Positions 8,923 to 15,434 of a stretch of 21,577 nucleotides of DNA are shown here, piece after piece. The translations under genes and the position numbers were made by a program. The stretch is from Seminavis robusta (Eukaryota > Bacillariophyta > Bacillariophyceae > Naviculales > Naviculaceae). The DNA lies in assembly GCA_903772945.1 (NCBI GenBank), contig CAICTM010001847.1, positions 1-21,577 of the forward strand, given 5' to 3'. Positions within the stretch are counted from its first letter, which is position 1. Each line of letters starts with the position of its first letter. The notes under the pieces are model-generated. The model had not been told where the DNA came from. It searched no databases and was given only the letters and a program-made list of their open reading frames with translations.

Positions 8923-10104
8923 ATGACCTACAACATCCCTAACAATAAATTTGTGTTTACACTCCATAATTGGACTCCAGCTGACTGGGAGCACCTGAAA
9001 CGCTTCTCAAAAGAGAATGAACACGTGGCCTATCTCAAAGTAGCCCAAGAAACCGGTAGCGAAGGAGAATCTCCTCATTTGCAAGGCTGTGTTTACTTCA
9101 ACTCCCGCACCTTTAAGAAGCAGCGTCCATCGGCTATTTCCAAACTCCTCATGGGACCCAACAAGAACGTCTGCCTTCCCGACCCCAAGAATCCAGGCAT
9201 GTATCTCAAACACCACTACCATGTAGACGGAATGAGAGGCACCCTTCAAGAAGCTGCCGACTACTGCGGTGCCATGTTCAAGGAACAAGGATGTAAGATC
9301 CACGAACAAGGCAAGATCCCAACCACCCAACAAGGTCGACGTACTGATCATGAAGAAGCCCAAGAAAAGATAATCGAAGCAGCCAAAGCCGGCACGGCAT
9401 TTGATGATGTCAAGCTTATGCTCCCCCGGTTCGCCGACCAATCCCTCGAATGGATGCGCAATCTGTATCTCCAACACAGACCTCAACTTGAAAACTTCTT
9501 TGATCACAACCCTCTATACAAATGGCAGAAGGACCTAGCAACCTATTTAAACAGCAAGAAACCTGACCCTCGTAAAATCCTGTTCGTGGTGGACATTGAA
9601 GGCAACCTAGGGAAGACCAAATTTGCTCTCAATGCACAACATCTCATCCCAGACAAGGATGTATTTCATTGCACCCCCAAAGACGGCAAATCTCTCTCAT
9701 CTTTGGTTCCTGACGATGGCACAGACATCTTCCTCATCGATTCTCCACGGAAAGTACAGTACGATTTACCTTATGATTTCATAGAGGAAGTGAAGAATGG
9801 ATTTGTCACCAACACCAAATACCAATGCTGTAAGAAAGAATTCAAAGTTCCTCATGTAGTTGTGTTCATGAACAGCCATCCCCAGTTCGGGAAGTGTATT
9901 CTTTCGAAAGATCGTTACGTCATTATCGAGCCATCCCTAACACCCGAGGAACGATTGAAACTAGAGCAACAGGAGGAGGAAGAACAGGACCCATACATTC
10001 AGCAGTTCATGGAACGCACTATTGCCTGGCAAGAAGAAAGAGAAGTCCACAATGAAGAAAGGCAGGAGGAACGCGCTGCTAAGCGAGCCCGTACTGCTCA
10101 ATAA
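8923..10104 (+). CDS. rep: CRESS-DNA virus/plasmid type replication initiator (HUH endonuclease + SF3 helicase)
   Basis: 393 residues, intact, within the usual Rep size range. HUH domain: motif I FTLHN (12-16), motif II PHLQG (51-55), motif III with catalytic Y114 in DYCGA. The Lys usually three residues after that Tyr is Ala117. Superfamily 3 helicase: Walker A EGNLGKT (226-232), Walker B DIFLIDSPR (268-276), a KNG..T.TKY stretch (291-300), motif C VVVFMN (312-317) and an arginine-finger candidate LSKDR (327-331). The tail is Glu-rich and ends in KRAR, a likely nuclear signal. Such proteins nick a stem-loop origin, bind its 5' end through the Tyr and unwind DNA for rolling-circle replication. 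The helicase pattern is closest, from memory, to bacilladnavirus and algal-plasmid types rather than geminivirus. The open frame argues for recent arrival or continued selection. Confidence 0.9.
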   Translation: MTYNIPNNKFVFTLHNWTPADWEHLKRFSKENEHVAYLKVAQETGSEGESPHLQGCVYFNSRTFKKQRPSAISKLLMGPNKNVCLPDPKNPGMYLKHHYHVDGMRGTLQEAADYCGAMFKEQGCKIHEQGKIPTTQQGRRTDHEEAQEKIIEAAKAGTAFDDVKLMLPRFADQSLEWMRNLYLQHRPQLENFFDHNPLYKWQKDLATYLNSKKPDPRKILFVVDIEGNLGKTKFALNAQHLIPDKDVFHCTPKDGKSLSSLVPDDGTDIFLIDSPRKVQYDLPYDFIEEVKNGFVTNTKYQCCKKEFKVPHVVVFMNSHPQFGKCILSKDRYVIIEPSLTPEERLKLEQQEEEEQDPYIQQFMERTIAWQEEREVHNEERQEERAAKRARTAQ

Positions 10105-10126
10105 TCAACTATGTGCTAGTCTAAAC

Positions 10127-10259
10127 CTTTCCCAACTTCATATACAAAAATCTTGTAGCACACTTGCCCGTTTGATTTTGTATCCCAAGTAGCACACTTG
10201 CCCGTTTGATTTTGTATCCCAAGTCACCCCGCCCATACTTTCCCCAACTTCGTATACAA
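10127..10259 (+). repeat. Direct repeat pair CTTTCCC(C)AACTTCRTATACAA
   Basis: CTTTCCCAACTTCATATACAA at 10127-10147 recurs with a one-base insertion and one change at 10238-10259. The two copies flank the tandem 34-bp repeats between rep and the stem-loop. They may be protein-binding repeats of the putative origin or traces of a local duplication. Confidence 0.7.
10155..10222 (+). repeat. Two perfect tandem 34-bp repeats next to the putative origin
   Basis: Units 10155-10188 and 10189-10222 are identical, starting GTAGCACACTTGCCCG and ending TTTGTATCCCAA. They lie 50 bases after the rep stop and 65 bases before a strong stem-loop. CRESS Reps bind iterated sites beside their origin, so these are candidate iterons. 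They are longer than typical iterons, so each unit may hold a shorter site. Confidence 0.75.
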
Positions 10260-10287
10260 GATACAAAACTTTAAGGTTAAGGCTCAA

Positions 10288-10354
10288 GCGTATATGGGTA
10301 TGCCAACGAAGTGGTAGGATAATTTCCCGACTTAGGAGGCATACCCATATACGC
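10288..10354. other. Putative rolling-circle origin stem-loop
   Basis: Perfect 17-bp stem: GCGTATATGGGTATGCC at 10288-10304 pairs with GGCATACCCATATACGC at 10338-10354 around a 33-base loop. An imperfect extension of the stem continues outward (AAGGTTAAGG on the left, CCTTACAACC on the right). The loop contains TAGGATAAT, which loosely resembles the nine-base nick site of CRESS viruses (TAGTATTAC-like) but is not a standard match. Position after rep and beside tandem repeats supports an origin. The loop is longer than usual, and a terminator or silencing hairpin is possible. Confidence 0.5.
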
Positions 10355-10419
10355 CTCTCGCCTTACAACCTCTTCCCCCCTTGCCAGGAGAGGGAATGAA
10401 GCGTCACCCCACCGGATGG

Positions 10420-10456
10420 CGAGTGATAAGGGTACCTACGTTGGCCTTACCACTCG
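10420..10456. other. Second stem-loop downstream of rep
   Basis: CGAGTGATAAGG (10420-10431) pairs with CCTTACCACTCG (10445-10456) with one G-T mismatch, leaving a 13-base loop. A further long-range match, CGCCTCTCGC (10352-10361) with GCGAGAGGCG (10517-10526), encloses it. The region between rep and the minisatellites is therefore unusually rich in secondary structure. Confidence 0.6.
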
Positions 10457-10570
10457 TTAGCGCAATGAACCTTGTAAGGCAATCCCAACCCGGCATTAGC
10501 CCCCTTCCTTTTTTCTGCGAGAGGCGCCATTTTACAACCTCTCCCCAGCCCAGCGGCGATTGAGCTCCTC

Positions 10571-10814
10571 CAACCTGGCATTAGCCCCAGCCCCCTTACC
10601 AACCTGGCATTAGCCCCAGCCCCCTTACCAACCTGGCATTAGCCCCAGCCCCCTTACCAACCTGGCATTAGCCCCAGCCTTTACCAGACACGGCATTAGC
10701 CCAGCCTTTACCAGACACGGCATTAGCCCTAACCCCTTTACCAGACACGGCATTAGCCCTAACCCCTTTACCAGACACGGCATTAGCCCCAGCCTTTACC
10801 AGACACGGCATTAG
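10571..10814 (+). repeat. 29-bp minisatellite with GGCATTAGCC core
   Basis: Three perfect 29-base units (10571-10599, 10600-10628, 10629-10657) are followed by about five diverged units of 27-30 bases that start CAGACACGGCATTAGCCC. A stray copy of the core lies near 10490. Some units contain CCCTAACCCC, close to a CCCTAA telomeric word. No gene fits here. Confidence 0.95.
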
Positions 10815-11377
10815 CCCTAGCCTCAGCCGTAGTAGCATAACCCCCTTGTAGCGTAGCCCTAGCCTTAGCATAGTAGCTATTGTAGCGTAAGTGCCCTAGC
10901 CTTAGCCATAGTACCATTGTAGCGTAGCCCTAGCCTTAGCCATAGTAGCTATTGTAGCGTAGCCCTAGCCTTAGCCATAACCCCCTTGTAGCGTGCCCTA
11001 GCCTTAGTCATAGTAGCTATTGTAGCGTACGTAGCCCTAGCCTTAGCCATAGTAGCTATTGTAGCGTACGTAGCCCTAGCCTCAGCCGTAGTAGCATAAC
11101 CCCCTTGTAGCGTAGCCCTAGCCTTAGCCATAGTAGCTATTGTAGCTCCTGTATAGCTTAGCCCTAGCCTTAGCCATAGTAGCTATTGTAGCGTAATGTT
11201 GCCCTAGCCTTAGCCATAGTAGCTATTGTAGCGTAGCCCTAGCCTTAGCCATAGTAGCTATTGTAGCGTAGCGTAGCCCTAGCCTTAGCCATAGTAGCTA
11301 TTGTAGCGTAGCGTAGCCCTAACCTTAGCCATAGTAGCTATTGTAGCGTAGCCCTAGCCCTAGCCGTAGTAGCATTA
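10815..11377 (+). repeat. ~35-bp minisatellite with CCCTAGCCTTAGCC and GTAGCTATTGTAGCG
   Basis: About fifteen units of roughly 33-44 bases, each with GCCCTAGCCTTAGCCATAG or a variant, then TAGCTATTGTAGCG. A variant block (CCTCAGCCGTAGTAGCATAACCC type) recurs at 10820 and 11080, giving a higher-order period near 260 bases. The array follows the first minisatellite directly and ends just before the RING gene leader. Open frames in the array are by-products of the repeat. Confidence 0.95.
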
Positions 11378-11380
11378 CCA

Positions 11381-11420
11381 ATTAATTTCCGAAAACCTAG
11401 AGACCTCCAAAGGACGCTCC
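11381..11420 (+). promoter_or_regulatory. Shared upstream motif, copy 2 (RING gene), diverged
   Basis: Contains ATTAATTTCC, then GAGACCTCCAAAGGACGCTCC-like sequence, which aligns with the TTTCC...GAGACCACCGAAGGACTCC of the 121-residue gene motif. It lies 58 bases before the ATG, farther than in the other two genes. It is more diverged, so this is a weaker case. Confidence 0.5.
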
Positions 11421-11478
11421 TCATAAAAAACTAACCCAACTTGGAAACACCCCTCAAGAATAAACTGAAGATCCGACA

Positions 11479-11790
11479 ATGGCCAACACCCCCTTTGACC
11501 TCATCAACACCACCGGTGAAGCCTGCATCATTTGCGCAACAAAGTTCCGCAATGGCGACAAGGTCGTCCTCTTTGACTGCGGCCACTTCATGTGCAACGA
11601 TTGCCATGAAAACCTCATTGCTGTACGCGCCACCTACGAAGACGACTACCTAGGAGAAGAAGACGACGATGGCCGTATCGGAAACGGGTGCCCCGTCTGT
11701 CGCTCGGATGATGAAGTAGCTCAAATCTATCAAGCCGTGGTGTACCACCGTGGAACCCAAGACGACCCTGTGGTCGTCGACGAGGATTAA
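11479..11790 (+). CDS. Small RING-finger protein, putative E3 ubiquitin ligase
   Basis: 103 residues from an ATG in a CAATGG context. Zinc ligands fit a C3HC4 RING: C16, C19, C34, H36, C39, C42, C71 and C74 (C-x2-C-x14-C-x-H-x2-C-x2-C-x28-C-x2-C). The loop between the second pair of clusters is long and acidic (YEDDYLGEEDDD). The C-terminus ends in an acidic DEVAQIYQ...VVVDED tail. RING proteins recruit E2 enzymes to ubiquitinate partners; large DNA viruses often carry small ones to redirect host proteins, but here that role is only inferred from the neighbours. No transmembrane or signal segment is seen. A leader motif similar to that of the recombinase gene suggests common control. Confidence 0.82.
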   Translation: MANTPFDLINTTGEACIICATKFRNGDKVVLFDCGHFMCNDCHENLIAVRATYEDDYLGEEDDDGRIGNGCPVCRSDDEVAQIYQAVVYHRGTQDDPVVVDED

Positions 11791-12185
11791 AAACAACCCT
11801 AAACCTAATGACAAATTAAATCCCGACTTACGCACCTCTATTGCGAGCAAGCCCACCGCCGATCTGGCAGCAGGCCCGCGCGTGACCAACAACACCAGTT
11901 ACCAGTTACTAGATTCCGCCGAACACCGACCCCTAGTCAAGTAAAAAAAAACGATTTAAATCCCATTTATTTTCTTTCTTTTTTTAACCCCAACCCTAGT
12001 CACCTCGGACCCATGGCCCCCTCTTCTCTTTCAGTATAGTAACAGCTAACATGGGCCAAACTTTAATTAAAGATTCCCCTTTTATCTCTTTCTAGTCCCG
12101 GTGTACTCGCTCACCGCAACCCAGCAAGTAAGTGGTAACAGGTAACAAATTCACTGATAGAACCACCACCCTCTGCCATATCCCC
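11791..12185 (+). other. Spacer after the RING gene with an ATG-less open frame
   Basis: A plus-strand frame stays open to a TAA at 11942-11944 with composition like the island's genes, but it has no in-frame ATG. It could be the remnant of a longer RING protein reached by splicing or a frameshift. After it come A and T runs (11943-11990) that may mark transcript ends, then AT-rich DNA near 12061-12090 that may hold the promoter of the next gene. No RNA gene seen. Confidence 0.35.
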
Positions 12186-12217
12186 CATTATTTCCAACCT
12201 CGAGACCACCGAAGGAC
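12186..12217 (+). promoter_or_regulatory. Shared upstream motif, copy 3 (121-residue gene)
   Basis: CATTATTTCCAA followed by CGAGACCACCGAAGGAC. It differs from the recombinase copy (6724-6755) at only three positions and ends 27 bases before the ATG, a similar distance. Two non-coding sequences nearly 5.5 kb apart would not be this alike by chance. Confidence 0.7.
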
Positions 12218-12244
12218 TCCCAACCCCAACAACCACCGCCGACC

Positions 12245-12610
12245 ATGGCCCTAGAAGTACCCCTCGACACCAACCTAGGCCACGGATTGTTCATCCTCCA
12301 CAACCCTGAAGCCGATGACATCAAGACAATGAGATCCATCCTGATGAAACCCGCCGTCTTCGGAGCAGTCTATGTAAGTGAACCAAAGAAAATCAAAGGT
12401 TACTTCTTACTCGCCGTCGATCCCAATAGCGACGAAGCCATTGAGCACTACAACGACCTAGCAGAGCATTGCGACGTCGAAACCCTAACAGTAGGAACAG
12501 CCCTTGACATCCTCTACAGCAAAAGACGCAAACTACTCAAGAACAGCACCAAAACGATGTACCGCGAATTACGAGCCCTGGCCATCAAGACATTAGACTG
12601 GCAGCTATAA
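12245..12610 (+). CDS. Orphan 121-residue protein of the island
   Basis: 121 residues from an ATG in a strong ACCATGG context. No family recognised. It appears soluble, with alternating acidic and hydrophobic stretches (DDIKTMRSILMKPAVFGAVYV, then GYFLLAVDPNSDEAIEHYNDL) suggesting an alpha/beta fold, and a basic helical C-terminus (YSKRRKLLKNSTKTMYRELR) that could bind nucleic acid. There is no cysteine cluster, signal peptide or membrane helix. The shared upstream motif and composition tie it to the recombinase and RING genes. An accessory DNA-binding or regulatory role is a guess only. Confidence 0.65.
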   Translation: MALEVPLDTNLGHGLFILHNPEADDIKTMRSILMKPAVFGAVYVSEPKKIKGYFLLAVDPNSDEAIEHYNDLAEHCDVETLTVGTALDILYSKRRKLLKNSTKTMYRELRALAIKTLDWQL

Positions 12611-12690
12611 CCATCTTAGCCCTTTACCCTTAACCCTTTAGCCCTGTAGCATAGCCTTAGCCGTAGTAGCATAACCCTCCCATGTATCCT
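12608..12690 (+). repeat. Outlying copy of the island minisatellite
   Basis: TTAGCCCTTTACCC, TAGCCTTAGCCGTAGTAGCATAACCC and related words repeat the variant seen at 10820-10850 and 11080-11110. It directly follows the stop of the 121-residue gene, so the repeat lies on both sides of the RING and 121-residue genes. Confidence 0.8.
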
Positions 12691-12708
12691 TTCGTGTCAC
12701 GACTAATC

Positions 12709-12777
12709 GTCACCGGTAAGCACTTCCGGTCTTGGCGTCGCAAAGTAGTCTTACCAGGTAGTGTCACCGGTAAGCAC
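12709..12777 (+). repeat. 15-bp direct repeat GTCACCGGTAAGCAC near the right side of the island
   Basis: Perfect copies at 12709-12723 and 12763-12777, 54 bases apart start to start. Between them CTTACC (12750-12755) is complementary to the GGTAAG within each copy. They could be recombinase or Rep binding sites close to the element's right end. Confidence 0.7.
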
Positions 12778-13194
12778 ATATCCAACCAATCAGAAACCAC
12801 ACCGCTAGAGAGTCGTGCAATTTCACACGGAACACCAGAGACCAAACCCACCAGCTAATTTAATCCATGAAAAGTCGACCCAACTCTCTAAACCCGTTAA
12901 TTAGGTTAACCCCAACCCCAACCCGTCGTAATCTAACCGCGCGCAACCTCGGTCGTCCTGTACACCCTTCTTTATAAGGAAAAGTGAGCGTCTTTTTATG
13001 TGTCCGAGACACGCACCTTCTTCAATTAATTCCTCAAGCATTCGGACTTCTTTGGGGTTTCGACCATTTCATTCTCTTCTTGTTGTCTGTTGTTGTCTGT
13101 CTTCTATTCGATCTCTGCCCACACTCCAGCTAGCTAGCTACAGTAGTGATAGTATAGAACGTGACGTGAAGTATCACTACAGTATATATACAGT

Positions 13195-14568
13195 ATGCCC
13201 AGCCGCAAGGGCAAAGGACGTCAATCGTTGGGATTTGGAAGTAAATTGCAACGGGCGCAATTCCATCAGGATTGGCAGAGTCGATTGCAGGAAGATTACT
13301 ATGCGCAACGGGCGCAGCGGCACAAGCAGACGACGCGGCAACGTGTGAAGGATGAAAAGAGTCATATTCAATTGTCAAGTAGTAGTGGTGAAGGAAGGAG
13401 ACGAGCCTGTCAATCGTCACTATTGCGTCGCTTGATTGCGGAACGTCAATACTGGGATCGACTGGAAGATCGCAGTTGGATCTACTTGCATCATGGACAG
13501 CAACAGCAGCAGCGATTGGCCAGTACTAGTACTGGTAGTGCAGGTAGTACAAGTAGTACTACAAGTGGCAGCCAACGAAGGCTGAATGATCGACTGCAAG
13601 ACCAGAGTCCGCCTGGATGGTTGATCTTTCACACGACGCAATCCGATGAAGCCGATCCATTTGCCCAAGAATTTCTTATTGGTACCTCATCTTCTGTTCC
13701 GTCACTGCAGTCGCTGGCATTGGCGCAATTGGCGCAATCGCTGCCCGACTATGTCCAAGAACTGGGCGTCCCTCAAATGACAGACTATTTGAGTATTCTC
13801 CCGGGACCAGCTCTTACGGTATTGTCTGTAACAGTCTCGCAACTGGGACTGTATACCAACCAGATTTGTCAAGTCATTGGACGACAATCCCAACTTACAC
13901 GATTTTCATTGGTGGCGTGTCCCCAATGCGAAGAAACCGATCCGTCGTGGAAAGAATTACAACCCAATCAAGCCATTCAAGCATTGCTATTGCAGCCTGG
14001 CTCCAGTGATAACAATACTCCACTGGTACCAATACTGCAATCCCCTACAATGGTGCCCGAATCCTGGGAAGAATTGGACGACAGTGATGACGACCAAGAC
14101 CAAGACCAAATTTATAGTAGTTCCATCCCACCACGTTCTTCCCCCATTTCCATCTTGCAGTCCCATCGTACTTCCACATCGAGACAACAACAACTGGAAC
14201 GACTCGAATTGGCCAATCTACCACATTTGCAAGTACATGTCTTGCAACAATTACTCCAAGCTAATGCTTCTACATTGACGCATTTGGGATTGTGTGGATC
14301 GTTATCGAGTCAGACAGGACCCGATGTGTTGTGGCAATTGGCACAATTGGCTCCAAATTTGCGCGTATTGGATGTTTCCGGCAATGCCAGTTGGGTTACG
14401 GAACCTGTCGTGCGCAGTGTCTATGATTCCTATCGGGCTCTCTGGGAGAGTAGGGATACACTGCAACAACAATCACAGCAACAACAATTACTCATTATCA
14501 AGGCAACGGGATGTTTGTCGCGATCTGGTCAAATACTCATGGAAATGGAATTTGGAACACTGTTTTGA
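13195..14568 (+). CDS. Host protein with C-terminal leucine-rich repeats
   Basis: 457 residues from the ATG after a TATATATACAGT stretch. The first ~60 residues are strongly basic (RKGKGRQ..., KQTTRQRVKDEK), suggesting nuclear or nucleic-acid association. A Gln run and a Ser/Thr/Gly linker follow near residues 100-128. The middle has an acidic patch (DDSDDDQDQDQ). The C-terminal third carries at least two LRR-like units (LERLELANLPHL... and LTHLGLCGSL...PNLRVLDVSGN) of the ribonuclease-inhibitor style. Such repeats usually mediate protein binding. Its T- and G-containing codon use differs from the neighbouring island, which marks the return to host DNA. Exact function not recognised. Confidence 0.75.
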   Translation: MPSRKGKGRQSLGFGSKLQRAQFHQDWQSRLQEDYYAQRAQRHKQTTRQRVKDEKSHIQLSSSSGEGRRRACQSSLLRRLIAERQYWDRLEDRSWIYLHHGQQQQQRLASTSTGSAGSTSSTTSGSQRRLNDRLQDQSPPGWLIFHTTQSDEADPFAQEFLIGTSSSVPSLQSLALAQLAQSLPDYVQELGVPQMTDYLSILPGPALTVLSVTVSQLGLYTNQICQVIGRQSQLTRFSLVACPQCEETDPSWKELQPNQAIQALLLQPGSSDNNTPLVPILQSPTMVPESWEELDDSDDDQDQDQIYSSSIPPRSSPISILQSHRTSTSRQQQLERLELANLPHLQVHVLQQLLQANASTLTHLGLCGSLSSQTGPDVLWQLAQLAPNLRVLDVSGNASWVTEPVVRSVYDSYRALWESRDTLQQQSQQQQLLIIKATGCLSRSGQILMEMEFGTLF

Positions 14569-15434
14569 CACAATCGACAAACAGATCGACTCGACTACAC
14601 TCTTTTTCCAAACCAAAAAAGTAAACGTGACAATGGCAATAAATGACGACGACGTTCGTTTTGGCTTTCTCGACTCACTCGTTTCAAGGACAGTTAGTCT
14701 CGCCCTTGTTCCACCGTGACATCTATTTACCGTACGTATCTACCGTACAATAAAGGGCAGCAATCAAGAAACTTGTTTGGCGGCCGATTGCGCACATCCG
14801 TACCACGGTTCCAGTTTTTCTTGGCCCGCATTTATTTATTTGGTGCCGTTCCGTCTACATCATCCCTTCATTTGACTACGTTCTGCGTGGAAAACGCTAA
14901 TTATTCTACCGTAGCTAGACTGTGCCATGCCTGCATGGCCGGAGCTGGCTGAGTTGGCCGCAACTATGGATTATTTTCTGAGAGGCAGTCACACCGCGGG
15001 AGGTGCAACCAGAGAGGTGGGGGTTGCTGCCACCTCTGAGGACTGTTTTAGATACGCACTGCTACCAGGTATAGCATACGATGTAGCTACTACTAGAGTG
15101 CCGTATCAAAGCTAAAGCCCAGGCCTCGAAAAGCTAAAACCGCAAACCACATGGGGTGACTTTCAAAAAAATATGATTGCCTTTTAGTCACTCTACAGGC
15201 TTTAATAAATAAAGACGTTCAGTTTGCCGAAAAACTTGACACCATCGCCAGCATCGCCAACACAAACCAACCCGAGAAAGAAGTTTCGCTGTGGTTGTGT
15301 TGTTGTTGTTGATGTTGATGGAGCTGGATGGTTCAATTGCTGTTTGATGTTGTAACATTGCAATGCCTTGACGTCAATAGAAGTAGCATACTGTGAAAAA
15401 GAAAGTACGAGAGTTAAAGCATACCGGTAGTACC
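14569..15434. other. Intergenic region between two host genes
   Basis: Holds AATAAA words at 14749 and near 15206 that could serve polyadenylation of the LRR-like gene, and a TTG/TTGTTGATG simple stretch near 15297-15320 ahead of the next gene. Open frames here are short and show no motif. A GTG-initiated extension of the next gene starts at 15393 but lacks an ATG. Confidence 0.45.

Larger units (their letters stand above)
6430..12950 (+). mobile_element. Candidate composite element: tyrosine recombinase plus CRESS-type Rep
   Basis: All genes in this stretch lie on the plus strand: a Crypton-like recombinase homologue, an overlapping ORF, a CRESS-type Rep, a RING protein and an orphan protein. 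The plus strand is strikingly rich in A and C and poor in G throughout, unlike the flanks. A shared upstream motif links three genes, and a related minisatellite occurs both before the RING gene and after the last gene. A stem-loop with tandem repeats follows rep. Limits are set by composition only. I found no terminal inverted repeat and could not establish a target duplication; Cryptons lack long terminal repeats, so that alone is not contradictory. It could instead be an integrated ssDNA virus or plasmid that landed beside an older Crypton. Confidence 0.55.

Noticed and set aside
9007..9507. 166-codon open frame on the minus strand
   Set aside because: It is antisense to the conserved nuclease domain of Rep and has no motif of its own; the Rep frame explains the lack of stops.
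10668..11131. Minus-strand open frames with repeated LRLG- and KARAT-like peptides
   Set aside because: They are translations of the minisatellites and start without a credible gene context.
10571..11377. Regular repeats as a possible CRISPR array
   Set aside because: Units are directly tandem and diverge gradually, without unique spacers, in a eukaryotic context; they are minisatellites.
15393..15434. Upstream extension of the armadillo-like protein
   Set aside because: The frame opens only with GTG, while the ATG at 15435 has a strong ACCATGG context.
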